Source: Candidatus Muproteobacteria bacterium (GTDB lineage Bacteria > Pseudomonadota > Gammaproteobacteria > Acidiferrobacterales > Sulfurifustaceae). From it: DNA of 18,174 bases. Location: contig JAHFQD010000005.1 of the NCBI GenBank assembly GCA_023266455.1, positions 1 to 18,174 on the forward strand, given 5' to 3'. Numbering within the stretch: position 1 is the stretch's first letter; every line of letters starts with the position of its first letter. The translations under genes and the position numbers were made by a program. The notes beneath the pieces were generated by a model that saw nothing but the letters and a program-made list of their open reading frames with translations, was not told the origin of the DNA and did not search any database. Positions 1 to 7,408 of the stretch are shown in pieces.

Positions 1-891
1 ACGGCCGAGAACGAAACCCAGGTCGAAGAAGCCTTCTTCGAAACCTTGGACCTCGGTTACGGCGCGACCGTTAAGGCCGGGCGTTTTCTGTCGCACGTCG
101 GTTATTTAAACAACGTGCACGCGCACGCCTGGGACTTCGTCGATCAACCGCTGGTGTACCGCGCCATGCTCGGCAACCAGTATCACGACGACGGCGCGCA
201 GATCCGCTGGATCGCGCCGATCGATTTTCTACTGGAACTCGGCGCCGAAGCGTTTCGCGGCGATCAATTTCCGGCGGGCGGCGCGACTAAAAACGGCAAA
301 GGCGTCAATACCGCATTCATCCACCTCGGCGGCGACGCCGGCGTATCGAACGCGTGGCGCGTCGGCTTGTCGCGCGTTGACGGTAAATCGCAAGACCGCG
401 CGACCGGCGATACCATGACACCCGATCTTTTTACCGGCACCAGCAAAATCACCGCCGTGGATTTCGTGTGGAAGTGGTCGCCGGAGGGAAATTCGCGTCA
501 GACGAACTTCAAGTTTCAAACCGAGTACTTTAAGCGTGATGAAAACGGCAAGTTCGATCCCGCGTCTTCCGGTAGTCCGCTCGATTACAACGGCGCGCAG
601 CAAGGGTACTACGTGCAAACCGTGTATCAATTCATGCCGCGTTGGCGCGCAGGAATGCGCTACGACAAGCTCGAAGCGAAAGCGGTGGACGCAGCGCTCG
701 CCGGTACGACGCTCGACGATCGCGGGCATAAACCGACACGCACCAGCGCCATGATCGACTTTTCCAACAGCGAGTTCAGTCGACTACGTTTTCAAGTCAA
801 CAAAAACGAATCGCGCGCGGACGTCAGCGACACACAATGGTATCTGCAATACAGCATGAGCCTGGGCGCGCATGGCGCGCACGCGTTCTAA
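1..891 (+). CDS. Outer-membrane beta-barrel (porin-like) protein, 5' truncated, probably metal-uptake linked
   Basis: The frame is open from base 1, so the gene starts upstream of the window; about 296 C-terminal residues are present. The protein alternates polar and hydrophobic residues in short amphipathic strands rich in Tyr, Trp and Phe, has no hydrophobic helices, and ends in Phe after a strand reading QWYLQYSMSL. This is the usual C-terminal signature recognised by the Bam machinery. A His-containing stretch (NNVHAHAWDF) lies near the start of the visible part. The stop is 12 bases before a metal-binding periplasmic protein and ABC permease on the same strand, so it is probably in an operon with them and may pass zinc or another metal across the outer membrane. 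The barrel class is seen in the sequence; the metal role is inferred from context. A TonB-dependent receptor cannot be excluded because the N-terminus is missing. Confidence 0.7.
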   Translation, partial: TAENETQVEEAFFETLDLGYGATVKAGRFLSHVGYLNNVHAHAWDFVDQPLVYRAMLGNQYHDDGAQIRWIAPIDFLLELGAEAFRGDQFPAGGATKNGKGVNTAFIHLGGDAGVSNAWRVGLSRVDGKSQDRATGDTMTPDLFTGTSKITAVDFVWKWSPEGNSRQTNFKFQTEYFKRDENGKFDPASSGSPLDYNGAQQGYYVQTVYQFMPRWRAGMRYDKLEAKAVDAALAGTTLDDRGHKPTRTSAMIDFSNSEFSRLRFQVNKNESRADVSDTQWYLQYSMSLGAHGAHAF

Positions 892-903
892 CCGGAGAGA
901 AAC

Positions 904-1809
904 ATGAAACCTTTAATGATTGTCGTTTTGACGTTACTTGGCGGATTCGCCGTCGCGCCGTCGCACGCGCAACTTCAGATATTCGCTTGCGAACCGGAAT
1001 GGGGTTCGCTGGCAAAAGAAATTGGCGGCAATGACGTCTCGGTGTTCAACGCGACCACCGCGAAACAAGACGCGCATCACGTCGAAGCGCGACCGGGGTT
1101 GATCGCAAAACTGCGCCAAGCGGATCTCGTCGTCTGCACCGGCGCAGAATTGGAAGTCGGTTGGATGCCGATGCTGTTGCGCCAAGCTGGCAACGCCAAG
1201 GTGCAGACGAATCAACCGGGGTATTTCGAAGCCGCAAGTTTCGTCGAGCGTCTGGAAATTCCGCAGCAAGTCGATCGCTCAATGGGCGATATCCACGCCG
1301 CCGGCAATCCGCATATCCACACGGACCCGCGACGCATCGCGATCGTGGCGTCGAAGCTAGCGGAACGACTGGCGCAAATCGATCCGCCAAACGCGGCGGC
1401 GTACCAGACGCGGCAAGACGCGTTCGCCAAGCGCTGGCAGCAGGCCATACAAGCCTGGAGCGCGAAAGCGGAACCGCTCAAGGGCGTGCGGTTCGCTTCG
1501 CATCATCGCGAATGGGTTTATCTCTACGACTGGCTCGGCATCCAAGACGCCGGCACACTCGAACCAAAACCTGGCGTGCCGCCGACGGCGAGCCATCTTG
1601 CAACGTTGAAAGATGCGCTTGCTCGCGCTCCGGCGCGCGCAGTGATCCGCTCGCCTTTCGAAGATCCACGACCGTCTGAGTGGCTCGCGCGTGAAACCGG
1701 AACGCACGCCGTGCTCTTGCCCTATACGGTTGGCGGCACGCCGGTGGCGACGGATTTGTTCACGCTCTTCGATGAAACCATCGCGTTGCTAATGGGTGCA
1801 TCGACATGA
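904..1809 (+). CDS. Metal (zinc-type) ABC transporter periplasmic binding protein, ZnuA-like
   Basis: This 301-residue protein has a signal peptide (residues 1-22, ending SHA before QLQ) and belongs to the cluster A-1 metal-binding proteins (ZnuA/TroA type). Candidate metal ligands sit where the family has them: His58 in DAHHVEARP, His137 in GNPHIHTDP, His200 in SHHREW, and an Asp near residue 284. The long His-rich loop of E. coli ZnuA is absent; only short His motifs at 131-139 remain. The ATG follows a GGAGAG ribosome-binding site at 894-899. The stop overlaps the permease start in an ATGA. Zinc is the most likely substrate because of the His ligands, but manganese cannot be excluded. The role is to capture periplasmic metal and deliver it to the permease encoded next. 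Confidence 0.88.
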   Translation: MKPLMIVVLTLLGGFAVAPSHAQLQIFACEPEWGSLAKEIGGNDVSVFNATTAKQDAHHVEARPGLIAKLRQADLVVCTGAELEVGWMPMLLRQAGNAKVQTNQPGYFEAASFVERLEIPQQVDRSMGDIHAAGNPHIHTDPRRIAIVASKLAERLAQIDPPNAAAYQTRQDAFAKRWQQAIQAWSAKAEPLKGVRFASHHREWVYLYDWLGIQDAGTLEPKPGVPPTASHLATLKDALARAPARAVIRSPFEDPRPSEWLARETGTHAVLLPYTVGGTPVATDLFTLFDETIALLMGAST

Positions 1810-2564
1810 AAAACCTCGTGATCGATTTCAACATCTTGGGCCCGGCGTTCATCGCCGGGCTGTTGGTGCTGGCGACGCATGTACCACTGGGGCGCGACGT
1901 ATTGCGCCGCGGGATTATTTTCATCGACCTCGCGGTGGCGCAGATCGCCGGTCTCGGCGTCATCGCGGCGCATCTATACGATGACGAACCGAACGGGTTC
2001 GTCGTACAAATCTGTGCGATGGCAGCGGCACTGACAGCCGCGGTGTTGTTCAACGTCACGCAAAAACGCTGGCCGGAAATCCAAGAAGCGTTGATCGGCG
2101 CGGTGTTCGTGCTTTCGGCGAGCGCGGCGTTGCTGTTGCTCGCCGGTAACCCGCACGGCGGCGAACATTTAAAAGATTTGCTAGTCGGTCAAATTCTTTG
2201 GGTATCGCCGACGGAACTGATCGCGGCTGGATTTCTCTACGCCGGCGTACTCGCGTTATGGTTCGGCGCGGCGCGATGGATGAAGGGAACAGGTTTCTAC
2301 TTGTTGTTCGCGGTGACGGTGACGATTTCGGTGCAACTCGTCGGCGTGTATTTGGTCTTCGCCAGTCTCATTCTGCCGGCGCTGGCGACGCGCCGTCTCT
2401 CTGGCACGCGCGGGACGATGATGGGTTACGGTGTCGGCTTGATCGGTTACGCGACGGGAATTGTGTTGTCGTCGATCGCCGATTTGCCCACCGGGGCTGT
2501 TGTCGTGTGGACGCTGGCGTTAACGGCAGCCGCGGCGGCGGGATTGCTGATGAAAAAAAACTGA
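1806..2564 (+). CDS. Metal ABC transporter permease, ZnuB-like
   Basis: A 252-residue polytopic inner-membrane protein of the ABC-3 family (ZnuB/TroC type), with about seven or eight hydrophobic segments over its whole length. The stretch around residues 125-145 (HLKDLLVGQILWVSP) matches the cytoplasmic coupling region typical of these permeases. Its ATG overlaps the stop of the binding-protein gene by four bases (ATGA), which indicates translational coupling. It would form the membrane channel for metal import and needs an ATPase subunit, but no ATPase gene follows: the next gene is fur on the opposite strand, one base past the stop. The ATPase may be encoded upstream of the window. Length is normal for the family. 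Confidence 0.88.
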   Translation: MKNLVIDFNILGPAFIAGLLVLATHVPLGRDVLRRGIIFIDLAVAQIAGLGVIAAHLYDDEPNGFVVQICAMAAALTAAVLFNVTQKRWPEIQEALIGAVFVLSASAALLLLAGNPHGGEHLKDLLVGQILWVSPTELIAAGFLYAGVLALWFGAARWMKGTGFYLLFAVTVTISVQLVGVYLVFASLILPALATRRLSGTRGTMMGYGVGLIGYATGIVLSSIADLPTGAVVVWTLALTAAAAAGLLMKKN

Positions 2565-2565
2565 A

Positions 2566-3018
2566 TTATTTCTTCGAACACTTACTGTGCTTCTTCATCC
2601 CTTCGCACACGCCATACATATACAACTGATGCGCGTCGACGGTGAAGCCGGCTTTCTCAGCGACTCGCCGTTGACGCTCTTCGATCGCATCGTCGACGAA
2701 CTCGAACACGCGGCCGCACTCCAAGCACACCATGTGATCGTGATGCGTGCCGTGATTAATTTCGAACACCGCGCGACCGCCTTCGAAGTTGTGCCGCATG
2801 ACTAAACCGGCGGCTTCGAACTGCGTGAGCACGCGATACACCGTCGCTAATCCGACATCTTCGCCGGCAGAGAGTAATTGCCGATACACATCTTCGGCGG
2901 TGAGATGGTGATCCGCGGAGTCTTCGAGAATGCGAAGGATTTTTAAGCGCGGCAGCGTCGCTTTAAGACCGGCCTTCTTGAGATCGTCGGGTTCATGTGT
3001 TGGAGCGCGTGGCGACAT
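2566..3018 (-). CDS. fur: Ferric uptake regulator Fur
   Basis: A 150-residue metal-dependent repressor. The N-terminal winged-helix DNA-binding domain contains LKKAGLKATLPRLKIL and the recognition helix VGLATVYRVL (residues 55-64). The C-terminal dimerisation and metal domain carries HHDH (92-95), the CxxC pair Cys98/Cys101, and further Cys at 138 and 147. Sequence and length fit Fur rather than Zur or PerR, and the divergent neighbour bamE is the classic gammaproteobacterial arrangement. The gene ends tail-to-tail with the metal permease gene, one base apart. No strong ribosome-binding site precedes the ATG, but no later in-frame ATG would keep the N-terminus. Iron-loaded Fur represses iron-acquisition genes. 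Whether it also governs the adjacent metal transporter is unknown, and I saw no clear Fur box in the window. Confidence 0.95.
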   Translation of the reverse strand: MSPRAPTHEPDDLKKAGLKATLPRLKILRILEDSADHHLTAEDVYRQLLSAGEDVGLATVYRVLTQFEAAGLVMRHNFEGGRAVFEINHGTHHDHMVCLECGRVFEFVDDAIEERQRRVAEKAGFTVDAHQLYMYGVCEGMKKHSKCSKK

Positions 3019-3092
3019 ATCGAGGGGTATACCGGTCCTTCATCCTGAGTTAAGATTTTGCCAAGTCTAAATCACCCGCCGGTTAATCCAAA

Positions 3093-3425
3093 ATGACGTT
3101 GCGCCCCCTCGTTGCGATCTGCGCCGTATTGCTGCTCAGCGGTTGCATTCGCCCCTACCACATGGAAATCGGCCAAGGAAATATCATCACGCAAGAAACG
3201 GTGGATCAGTTGCGTCCCGGCATGACGCGCGCGCAAGTGCGCTTTCTGATGGGAACACCGCTCATTGCCGATCCGTTCCACGCCGATCGATGGGATTATT
3301 TTTACTCGCTACGCCGAAGCACCGATAAAACGCTGGAAACACGCCATATTACGCTGACGTTCAAGAACGATGTGCTCACAACCGTTGAAGGCGACGTCGC
3401 GGTGAAGAAAGTTAGCAGCAACTAG
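3093..3425 (+). CDS. bamE: Outer membrane protein assembly factor BamE (OmlA/SmpA)
   Basis: A 110-residue lipoprotein. The lipobox LSGC places the acylated cysteine at residue 18 after a short hydrophobic signal. The mature part contains the SmpA/OmlA signature GNIITQETVDQLRPGMTRAQV and RFLMGTPLIADPFHADRWDY, split here over residues 29-69. It is an accessory subunit of the Bam complex, anchored in the inner leaflet of the outer membrane, which folds beta-barrel proteins. Divergent transcription from fur across a 74-base gap is the standard arrangement. The stop codon TAG overlaps the stop of the convergent HNH gene through the palindrome CTAG at 3422-3425. Family identity is secure. Confidence 0.95.
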   Translation: MTLRPLVAICAVLLLSGCIRPYHMEIGQGNIITQETVDQLRPGMTRAQVRFLMGTPLIADPFHADRWDYFYSLRRSTDKTLETRHITLTFKNDVLTTVEGDVAVKKVSSN

Positions 3426-4021
3426 ATCAAGCGCGATAAGCGTTGGTGCAGCGGACTGTGGCGTGGGAAATGCGCCAGCAGAAACTCCATTTGATCGGCA
3501 AGCACTCGCTTACCTTGTAGATAAATATATTCGGCGTGCGTCGGTGTGAACGGCACCGCGATCAGTTCCATTCCCGCTTGCTCTGGCGTCTGGCCGGCCT
3601 TGCGATTGTTGCAACGTTTGCACGCTGTGACGACGTTGGTCCACGTGTCTTTTCCACCCCGAGAAAGCGGAATGATGTGATCGCGCGACAAACCGCGCGC
3701 GGGAAACTGATCGCCGCAGTACATGCATAAGTGCGTGTCGCGCGCGAACAGCGTTTGATTGTTTAGCGGCGGGACGTAATACGCGCGCGCCTTCAGTGCC
3801 GCGTGACTATCGCCGCGTGTAGCAATGATGGAATTGACGGTGATGATGGAACGGCTTTTGGTATATGCGTTATACCCGCCGTGAACTTCGTAGATCACCG
3901 AGCCGTAGCTATAGGCGACCTGTTCGAGATAATAAATTCGCACGGCCTCGCGGTAATCCACCCATTCGAGTGGCATTCCGGCGGCATCGGTCCTTAACAC
4001 TTGTTGGCTTAGAGAGTACAC
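3422..4021 (-). CDS. HNH endonuclease family protein
   Basis: A 199-residue protein with a GTG start at 4021. The C-terminal half holds a complete zinc-framed HNH core: Cys99-x2-Cys102, then SRDHIIPLSRGG with His115, then Asn129, and Cys134-x2-Cys137 followed by NNRK. The N-terminal 90 residues are a less conserved region (EWVDYREAVRIYYLEQVAY). Such HNH proteins are common in bacterial chromosomes and are predicted metal-dependent DNA nucleases, but most have no assigned role. No restriction, toxin or phage genes flank it; the neighbours are bamE (convergent) and a TSUP transporter (divergent). Its stop shares four bases with that of bamE. The nuclease fold is well supported; a biological role in repair or defence would be a guess. 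Confidence 0.9.
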   Translation of the reverse strand: MYSLSQQVLRTDAAGMPLEWVDYREAVRIYYLEQVAYSYGSVIYEVHGGYNAYTKSRSIITVNSIIATRGDSHAALKARAYYVPPLNNQTLFARDTHLCMYCGDQFPARGLSRDHIIPLSRGGKDTWTNVVTACKRCNNRKAGQTPEQAGMELIAVPFTPTHAEYIYLQGKRVLADQMEFLLAHFPRHSPLHQRLSRLI

Positions 4022-4129
4022 GCCCCAACCTGCTTAAGCGATTCTCTTACAAGTATATATGGCAGAAAATCAGCGTGTTGTACATAGTCAACCCGTCGCC
4101 GACAAAAAGGATTCCGCATAATCATCGCG

Positions 4130-4168
4130 ACATCGGACACGATGTTTTAACCGCTTTTCGAGTACAAT
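4130..4168 (+). promoter_or_regulatory. Candidate promoter with overlapping dyad operator for the TSUP gene
   Basis: A perfect inverted repeat, ACATCG-GACA-CGATGT, occupies 4130-4145. A good -10 box, TACAAT, lies at 4163-4168, about 23 bases before the TTG start of the transporter. At a 17-base spacing the -35 position would be 4140-4145, which is the right arm of the dyad and a poor -35 match. A weak -35 overlapped by a symmetric site suggests a regulated promoter. This rests on pattern alone. Confidence 0.35.
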
Positions 4169-4190
4169 CCGCGCGCTAAGGAAGAAGCTC

Positions 4191-4958
4191 TTGGAACTCA
4201 TTCCACTCGCGGTGCTCGCTTTTTTCGCCGGATTTATTGACGCTGTTGTCGGTGGCGGCGGGCTTATCCAAGTACCCAGCTTATTCACTTTCTATCCGCA
4301 AGCCACGCCCGCGGTACTGTTCGGCACCAACAAATTTTCCAGCATCTTCGGCACCAGCGCGGCAACACTGCGTTATCGTCGCGGTATCCGTTTACCGTGG
4401 TCGATGTTGTTACCCGCGATGGCGAGCGCGTTGGTATTTTCGTTTCTCGGCGCCGGCGCCGTCAGTTATTTTCCGAAGGAAGTAATACGACCGCTGGTGT
4501 TGATATTGTTGATCGTCGTCGCCGTCTACACCTTCGTGAAAAAAGATTTCGGTAAACACCACGCGCCGCGGTTGACGAAATCCAAAGAAAAATGGTTCGG
4601 TTTCGGCACCGGCGCCGCGCTTGGTTTTTACGACGGCTTCTTCGGACCCGGCGCCGGTACTTTTCTGATTTTTATTTTCGTACGTGTATTTGGATTTAGC
4701 TTTCTAAGCGCCTCGGCGAGCGCCAAGGTCGTCAACACCGCGACCAACTTCGCGGCGCTGCTGTACTTCCTGCCGACGGGAAATATTTTATGGGCCGCGG
4801 GCCTGGTAATGGCCGCGTGCAATCTCAGCGGTTCGTTCATCGGCAGTCATATCGCCATCACGCGCGGCGCGCCCTTTATTCGCCGGCTTTTTTTAGCGGT
4901 GACGACGGTGATTATCGCGAAGTTCGCTTACGACACGGTAAAACTGTTGAACCCCTAA
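4191..4958 (+). CDS. TSUP (TauE/SafE) family membrane transporter, YfcA-like
   Basis: A 255-residue inner-membrane protein with about seven or eight hydrophobic segments. Two internally related motifs show the duplicated TSUP fold: GFIDAVVGGGGLIQVP at 14-29 and GFYDGFFGPGAGTFLIF at 145-161. The family exports or imports sulfur-containing or organic anions (sulfite, sulfoacetate and similar); the substrate here is unknown. The start is a TTG at 4191, preceded by an AAGGAAGAAG ribosome-binding site, and aligns with the usual YfcA N-terminus. The gene is divergent from the HNH gene, has its own candidate promoter, and ends just before a strong bidirectional terminator, so it is probably monocistronic. 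Confidence 0.9.
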   Translation: MELIPLAVLAFFAGFIDAVVGGGGLIQVPSLFTFYPQATPAVLFGTNKFSSIFGTSAATLRYRRGIRLPWSMLLPAMASALVFSFLGAGAVSYFPKEVIRPLVLILLIVVAVYTFVKKDFGKHHAPRLTKSKEKWFGFGTGAALGFYDGFFGPGAGTFLIFIFVRVFGFSFLSASASAKVVNTATNFAALLYFLPTGNILWAAGLVMAACNLSGSFIGSHIAITRGAPFIRRLFLAVTTVIIAKFAYDTVKLLNP

Positions 4959-4966
4959 GAAAAAGA

Positions 4967-4996
4967 AAACCCGGCAGCGCCGGGTTTAATTTTTCT
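4967..4996. terminator. Bidirectional Rho-independent terminator between the TSUP gene and rpmG
   Basis: A perfect 9-bp stem, AAACCCGGC (4967-4975) with GCCGGGTTT (4979-4987), encloses a 3-base loop. It is followed by TAATTTTT on the plus strand. On the minus strand the A-rich run 4959-4969 supplies the U-tract. It sits 8 bases past the TSUP stop and 30 bases past the rpmG stop, serving both convergent transcripts. Confidence 0.9.
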
Positions 4997-5016
4997 ATTT
5001 ATGGGGGAGGGAATGC

Positions 5017-5184
5017 TTATTTAATTTTTGATTCTTTGTACGCGACATGCTTGCGAACAACCGGATCGAACTTCTGGATCTCGAGCTTGTCCGGCATGGT
5101 GCGCTTATTCTTAGTCGTGGTGTAGAAGTGTCCGGTACCTGCGCTGGACACAAGTTTGATCTTTTCACGGGCTGCTTTGGCCAT
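5017..5184 (-). CDS. rpmG: 50S ribosomal protein L33
   Basis: A 55-residue protein starting [20 protein letters not shown] and ending [10 protein letters not shown]. It is the Cys-free form of L33, lacking the zinc-ribbon cysteine pairs found in the C+ form. It is a structural protein of the large ribosomal subunit near the E site. The ATG follows a very strong ribosome-binding site, AAAGGAGG (minus strand, 5198-5191), as expected of a ribosomal gene. It lies 16 bases after rpmB on the same strand, the normal rpmB-rpmG operon, and the transcript ends at the hairpin 4967-4987. Confidence 0.97.
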   Translation of the reverse strand: MAKAAREKIKLVSSAGTGHFYTTTKNKRTMPDKLEIQKFDPVVRKHVAYKESKIK

Positions 5185-5200
5185 GGTCAGCCTCCTTTAA

Positions 5201-5437
5201 TTAAATTTTTTCGCCGCGGGCGCGCATTTCAGCAAGCACCACGTCGATACCTTTCTTGTCGACGGTCCGCAGCGCGTGATTCGTCAGGCGCAGACGCACC
5301 CAACGCTTCTCGCTCTCCACCCACAATTTGCGGTATTGGAGATTCGGCAGAAAACGACGACGAGTCTTGTTATTGGCATGCGAGACGTTATTGCCCATGC
5401 GCACGCGCTTACCGGTAACCTGACAGACTCTGGACAT
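5201..5437 (-). CDS. rpmB: 50S ribosomal protein L28
   Basis: A 78-residue basic protein with the L28 signatures [20 protein letters not shown] at the N-terminus and [18 protein letters not shown] in the second half. It is the first gene of the rpmB-rpmG operon. The start is the ATG at 5437, preceded on the minus strand by AGGGGA about nine bases upstream. Length equals that of E. coli L28. In many gammaproteobacteria radC lies directly upstream; here a GGDEF gene on the opposite strand separates them. The promoter must lie in 5438-5694, where an AT-rich TATAAA (minus strand) is visible without a convincing -35. Confidence 0.97.
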   Translation of the reverse strand: MSRVCQVTGKRVRMGNNVSHANNKTRRRFLPNLQYRKLWVESEKRWVRLRLTNHALRTVDKKGIDVVLAEMRARGEKI

Positions 5438-5694
5438 TGAAAATCCCCTGCTGAATAGGGCCCGACATAGTCTTGGCCGTAAAAAGGCGGCTTTTATATC
5501 AAATAAGACGCGGGCTGGATAGCCCTACCTGGTCACGTTTTATCACTTCCTTAAAAAAAATATCGATTTTTCATTCTGGGCGTCGGCTAATTTCCCTTGA
5601 AATACATGGGGATTTCCACCCCCCTATTTTACCCCCCTCGTTCTAGCACTTTTTTTGCTTGTTATTCCCTACGGGGAAGCTGGGACATAACTAT
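5438..5694. other. Divergent intergenic region between rpmB and the CRP-like/GGDEF gene
   Basis: This 257-base region contains no plausible gene. It should carry the rpmB promoter (minus) and the promoter of the GGDEF-family gene (plus). It is AT-rich at 5490-5575, with an A8 run near 5553-5560, and C-rich at 5617-5638. I could not assign -35/-10 pairs with proper spacing in either direction. TTGAAA at 5597 and TATTTT at 5625 are 22 bases apart, which is too far. Confidence 0.6.
5618..5638 (+). repeat. Direct repeat of ACCCCCCT
   Basis: ACCCCCCT at 5618-5625 is repeated exactly at 5631-5638, separated by ATTTT, so the copies lie 13 bases apart. The minus strand has two G6 runs. It lies about 57 bases before the ATG of the GGDEF-family gene. 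It could be a regulator half-site pair or a slippage-prone tract; no function is known. Confidence 0.45.
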
Positions 5695-6675
5695 ATGAAT
5701 GCCGAATTACCGCGTACAAAAACCAAACACATCGTCAAGCCGGAAGATCTGGCCGAACTACGGCTGCTCGCGAACGCGGATTTAAAAACCGCGGCCGACT
5801 TGCTGCAGGAGTGTTCGGTACAAGTCTTATCTAAAGAAGAAGTCCTGATCATGCCGGATGTCACCAACCAAGCGCTGTACTTGGTTCTAAACGGCCGCCT
5901 GCGCGTCCATCTCGATTCACCATGGAGCGATCCGGTTCAGTTCATCGAAACCGGTGAGGCCGTGGGCGAGATGTCGCTCATCGGCGAAAAGCCGACGTCG
6001 GCATACGTTATCGCCGACGCGCCGAGCAAACTACTAGTAATCGAACAAGAGGTCTTCTGGTCTTTGGTCTACGCCGAACACGCCATCGCACGCAACATGT
6101 TACTCATGGTCGTAGAACGTATGCGCGCCAATAACTCGCTCGTCGCCGAAGGCGTGCGACTGCGCGAACAATATCGGCGTCAGACGAAAGTCGACACCGT
6201 TACCGGTTTATACAATCGCCGCGCACTCGAAGAACTGCTGCGTCGGCAATTGCTGCGCAGTTCGATGAACAAAAAACCGCTGGCGGTGATGATGGTGGAA
6301 ATCGATTCGCTGCGCCGTCTCAATAAAGAATTCGGTCGTACCGCTGGCGATCACGCGATTTATACCGTGGCGCAAATGATTCAGAACCGATTGCGCCCGA
6401 CCGACATCGCGGCGCGCATGGAAGGCGGCGTGTTCGCTATGATCTTGCCGGAGTGCAACGAGGCCGGTGCGCAAGCGGCGGCCAATCGTTTACGCGAAGG
6501 CGCGGCGGAGATATTGCTAGAAATGAAAGACGGCAGCATTCTGCCGCCGGTGGCGATTTCCATCGGCATCGCGACGATGCGGCCGTTCGAGAAAGCGAAC
6601 GAGTTGCTTGAAGCCGCAGAACAAGCGCTGGAGCAATCGAAACGTTATCGCGGCGCCGGTTCGGCGAACGACTAA
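5695..6675 (+). CDS. CRP-like sensor domain fused to a degenerate GGDEF domain, putative c-di-GMP receptor
   Basis: The ATG at 5695 gives 326 residues; a TTG at 5659 would add 12 unconvincing ones. Residues about 30-145 form a cyclic-nucleotide-binding (CAP_ED) fold, with [13 protein letters not shown] and the phosphate-cassette-like [16 protein letters not shown]. The conserved cassette Arg appears replaced by Thr101, so cAMP binding is doubtful. Residues about 165-320 are a GGDEF domain: [26 protein letters not shown] and AISIGIATM. The signature is EGGVF (243-247) instead of GGDEF, and the first metal Asp is Glu202, so cyclase activity is unlikely. An inhibitory-site RxxD (Arg234-Asp237) is kept five residues before the signature, suggesting c-di-GMP binding. 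There is no signal or membrane segment. The gene converges with radC and shares CTAA at 6672-6675 with it. Confidence 0.85.
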   Translation: MNAELPRTKTKHIVKPEDLAELRLLANADLKTAADLLQECSVQVLSKEEVLIMPDVTNQALYLVLNGRLRVHLDSPWSDPVQFIETGEAVGEMSLIGEKPTSAYVIADAPSKLLVIEQEVFWSLVYAEHAIARNMLLMVVERMRANNSLVAEGVRLREQYRRQTKVDTVTGLYNRRALEELLRRQLLRSSMNKKPLAVMMVEIDSLRRLNKEFGRTAGDHAIYTVAQMIQNRLRPTDIAARMEGGVFAMILPECNEAGAQAAANRLREGAAEILLEMKDGSILPPVAISIGIATMRPFEKANELLEAAEQALEQSKRYRGAGSAND

Positions 6676-7355
6676 ATCAATCCACGCTCGCTGAACGAAA
6701 TCACTTCGCCGTCGCCGACGACGAAGTGATCGAGTAATTGTACTTCTAACATTCCCAACGCCTCTTGCAGACGCTCCGTCAACGTCTCGTCTTGACGGCT
6801 GGGCTCGGCGATACCGGAGGGATGGTTGTGCACTAAGATCACCGCCGCGGCGTTGTGATACATAGCGCGCTTGACGATCTCGCGCGGATACACTGCGGTA
6901 CCGTTGAGCGTTCCTTGAAACATTTCTTCGAAGGCCAACACCCGATGGCGGGTGTCGAGAAACAAACAACAAAACACTTCGTGTTGCCGATCGCGCAGCT
7001 GCGCCTGTAAGTAGCGACGGGTATCGTCGGCGGATTCCAACAGGGTTCCGCGCTGGAGCTTTTCCGCAAGATGCCGGCGTCCGATTTCCAGCGCCGCCTG
7101 CAACATGACGAACTTCACTTCGCCCAATCCGCGTTCGCGACACACCTCTTCGCGCGATGCCGTCAGCAACGACCGCAAGCCGCCGAAGCGTGAGATCAAA
7201 TCGCGCCCGATGTCTACCGCGGTTTTCCCTTGCACGCCGGTGCGCAAAAAAATAGCCAGTAACTCGGCGTCGGACAGGGCTTCCGGCCCGCGATGCAATA
7301 GCTTTTCCCGTGGCCGCTCATGCACCGGCCAATGCTTGATATGCTTGAGAGACAA
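6672..7355 (-). CDS. radC: RadC family JAMM/MPN protein
   Basis: From a TTG start at 7355 the protein has 227 residues, the usual RadC length, and begins [20 protein letters not shown]. An AGGGGG ribosome-binding site lies six bases upstream. A longer frame to 7424 would overlap coaBC and adds a tail not typical of the family. The N-terminal helix-hairpin-helix-like region (about 15-90) precedes a JAB1/MPN domain with the metal motif HNHPSG (His176, His178) and Asp189. RadC was once linked to repair of radiation damage, but that phenotype was reassigned in E. coli; the real role is unsettled, and a link with natural transformation and recombination has been proposed. It is divergent from coaBC and convergent with the GGDEF-family gene. 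Confidence 0.93.
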   Translation of the reverse strand: MSLKHIKHWPVHERPREKLLHRGPEALSDAELLAIFLRTGVQGKTAVDIGRDLISRFGGLRSLLTASREEVCRERGLGEVKFVMLQAALEIGRRHLAEKLQRGTLLESADDTRRYLQAQLRDRQHEVFCCLFLDTRHRVLAFEEMFQGTLNGTAVYPREIVKRAMYHNAAAVILVHNHPSGIAEPSRQDETLTERLQEALGMLEVQLLDHFVVGDGEVISFSERGLI

Positions 7356-7408
7356 GTCAACCCCCTGTTCGTTGTGTCCGATATAACGAGGCCGGTAAAC
7401 TCTAACAC

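Noticed and set aside
5490..5515. Small hairpin with T-run between rpmB and the GGDEF-family gene as a terminator
   Set aside because: The stem (GCCG with CGGC, or AAAAG with CTTTT) is only 4-5 bp, and the site lies upstream of both divergent genes, where no terminator is needed.
5597..5630. Promoter TTGAAA...TATTTT for the receptor-like gene
   Set aside because: The two boxes are 22 bases apart, too far for sigma-70.
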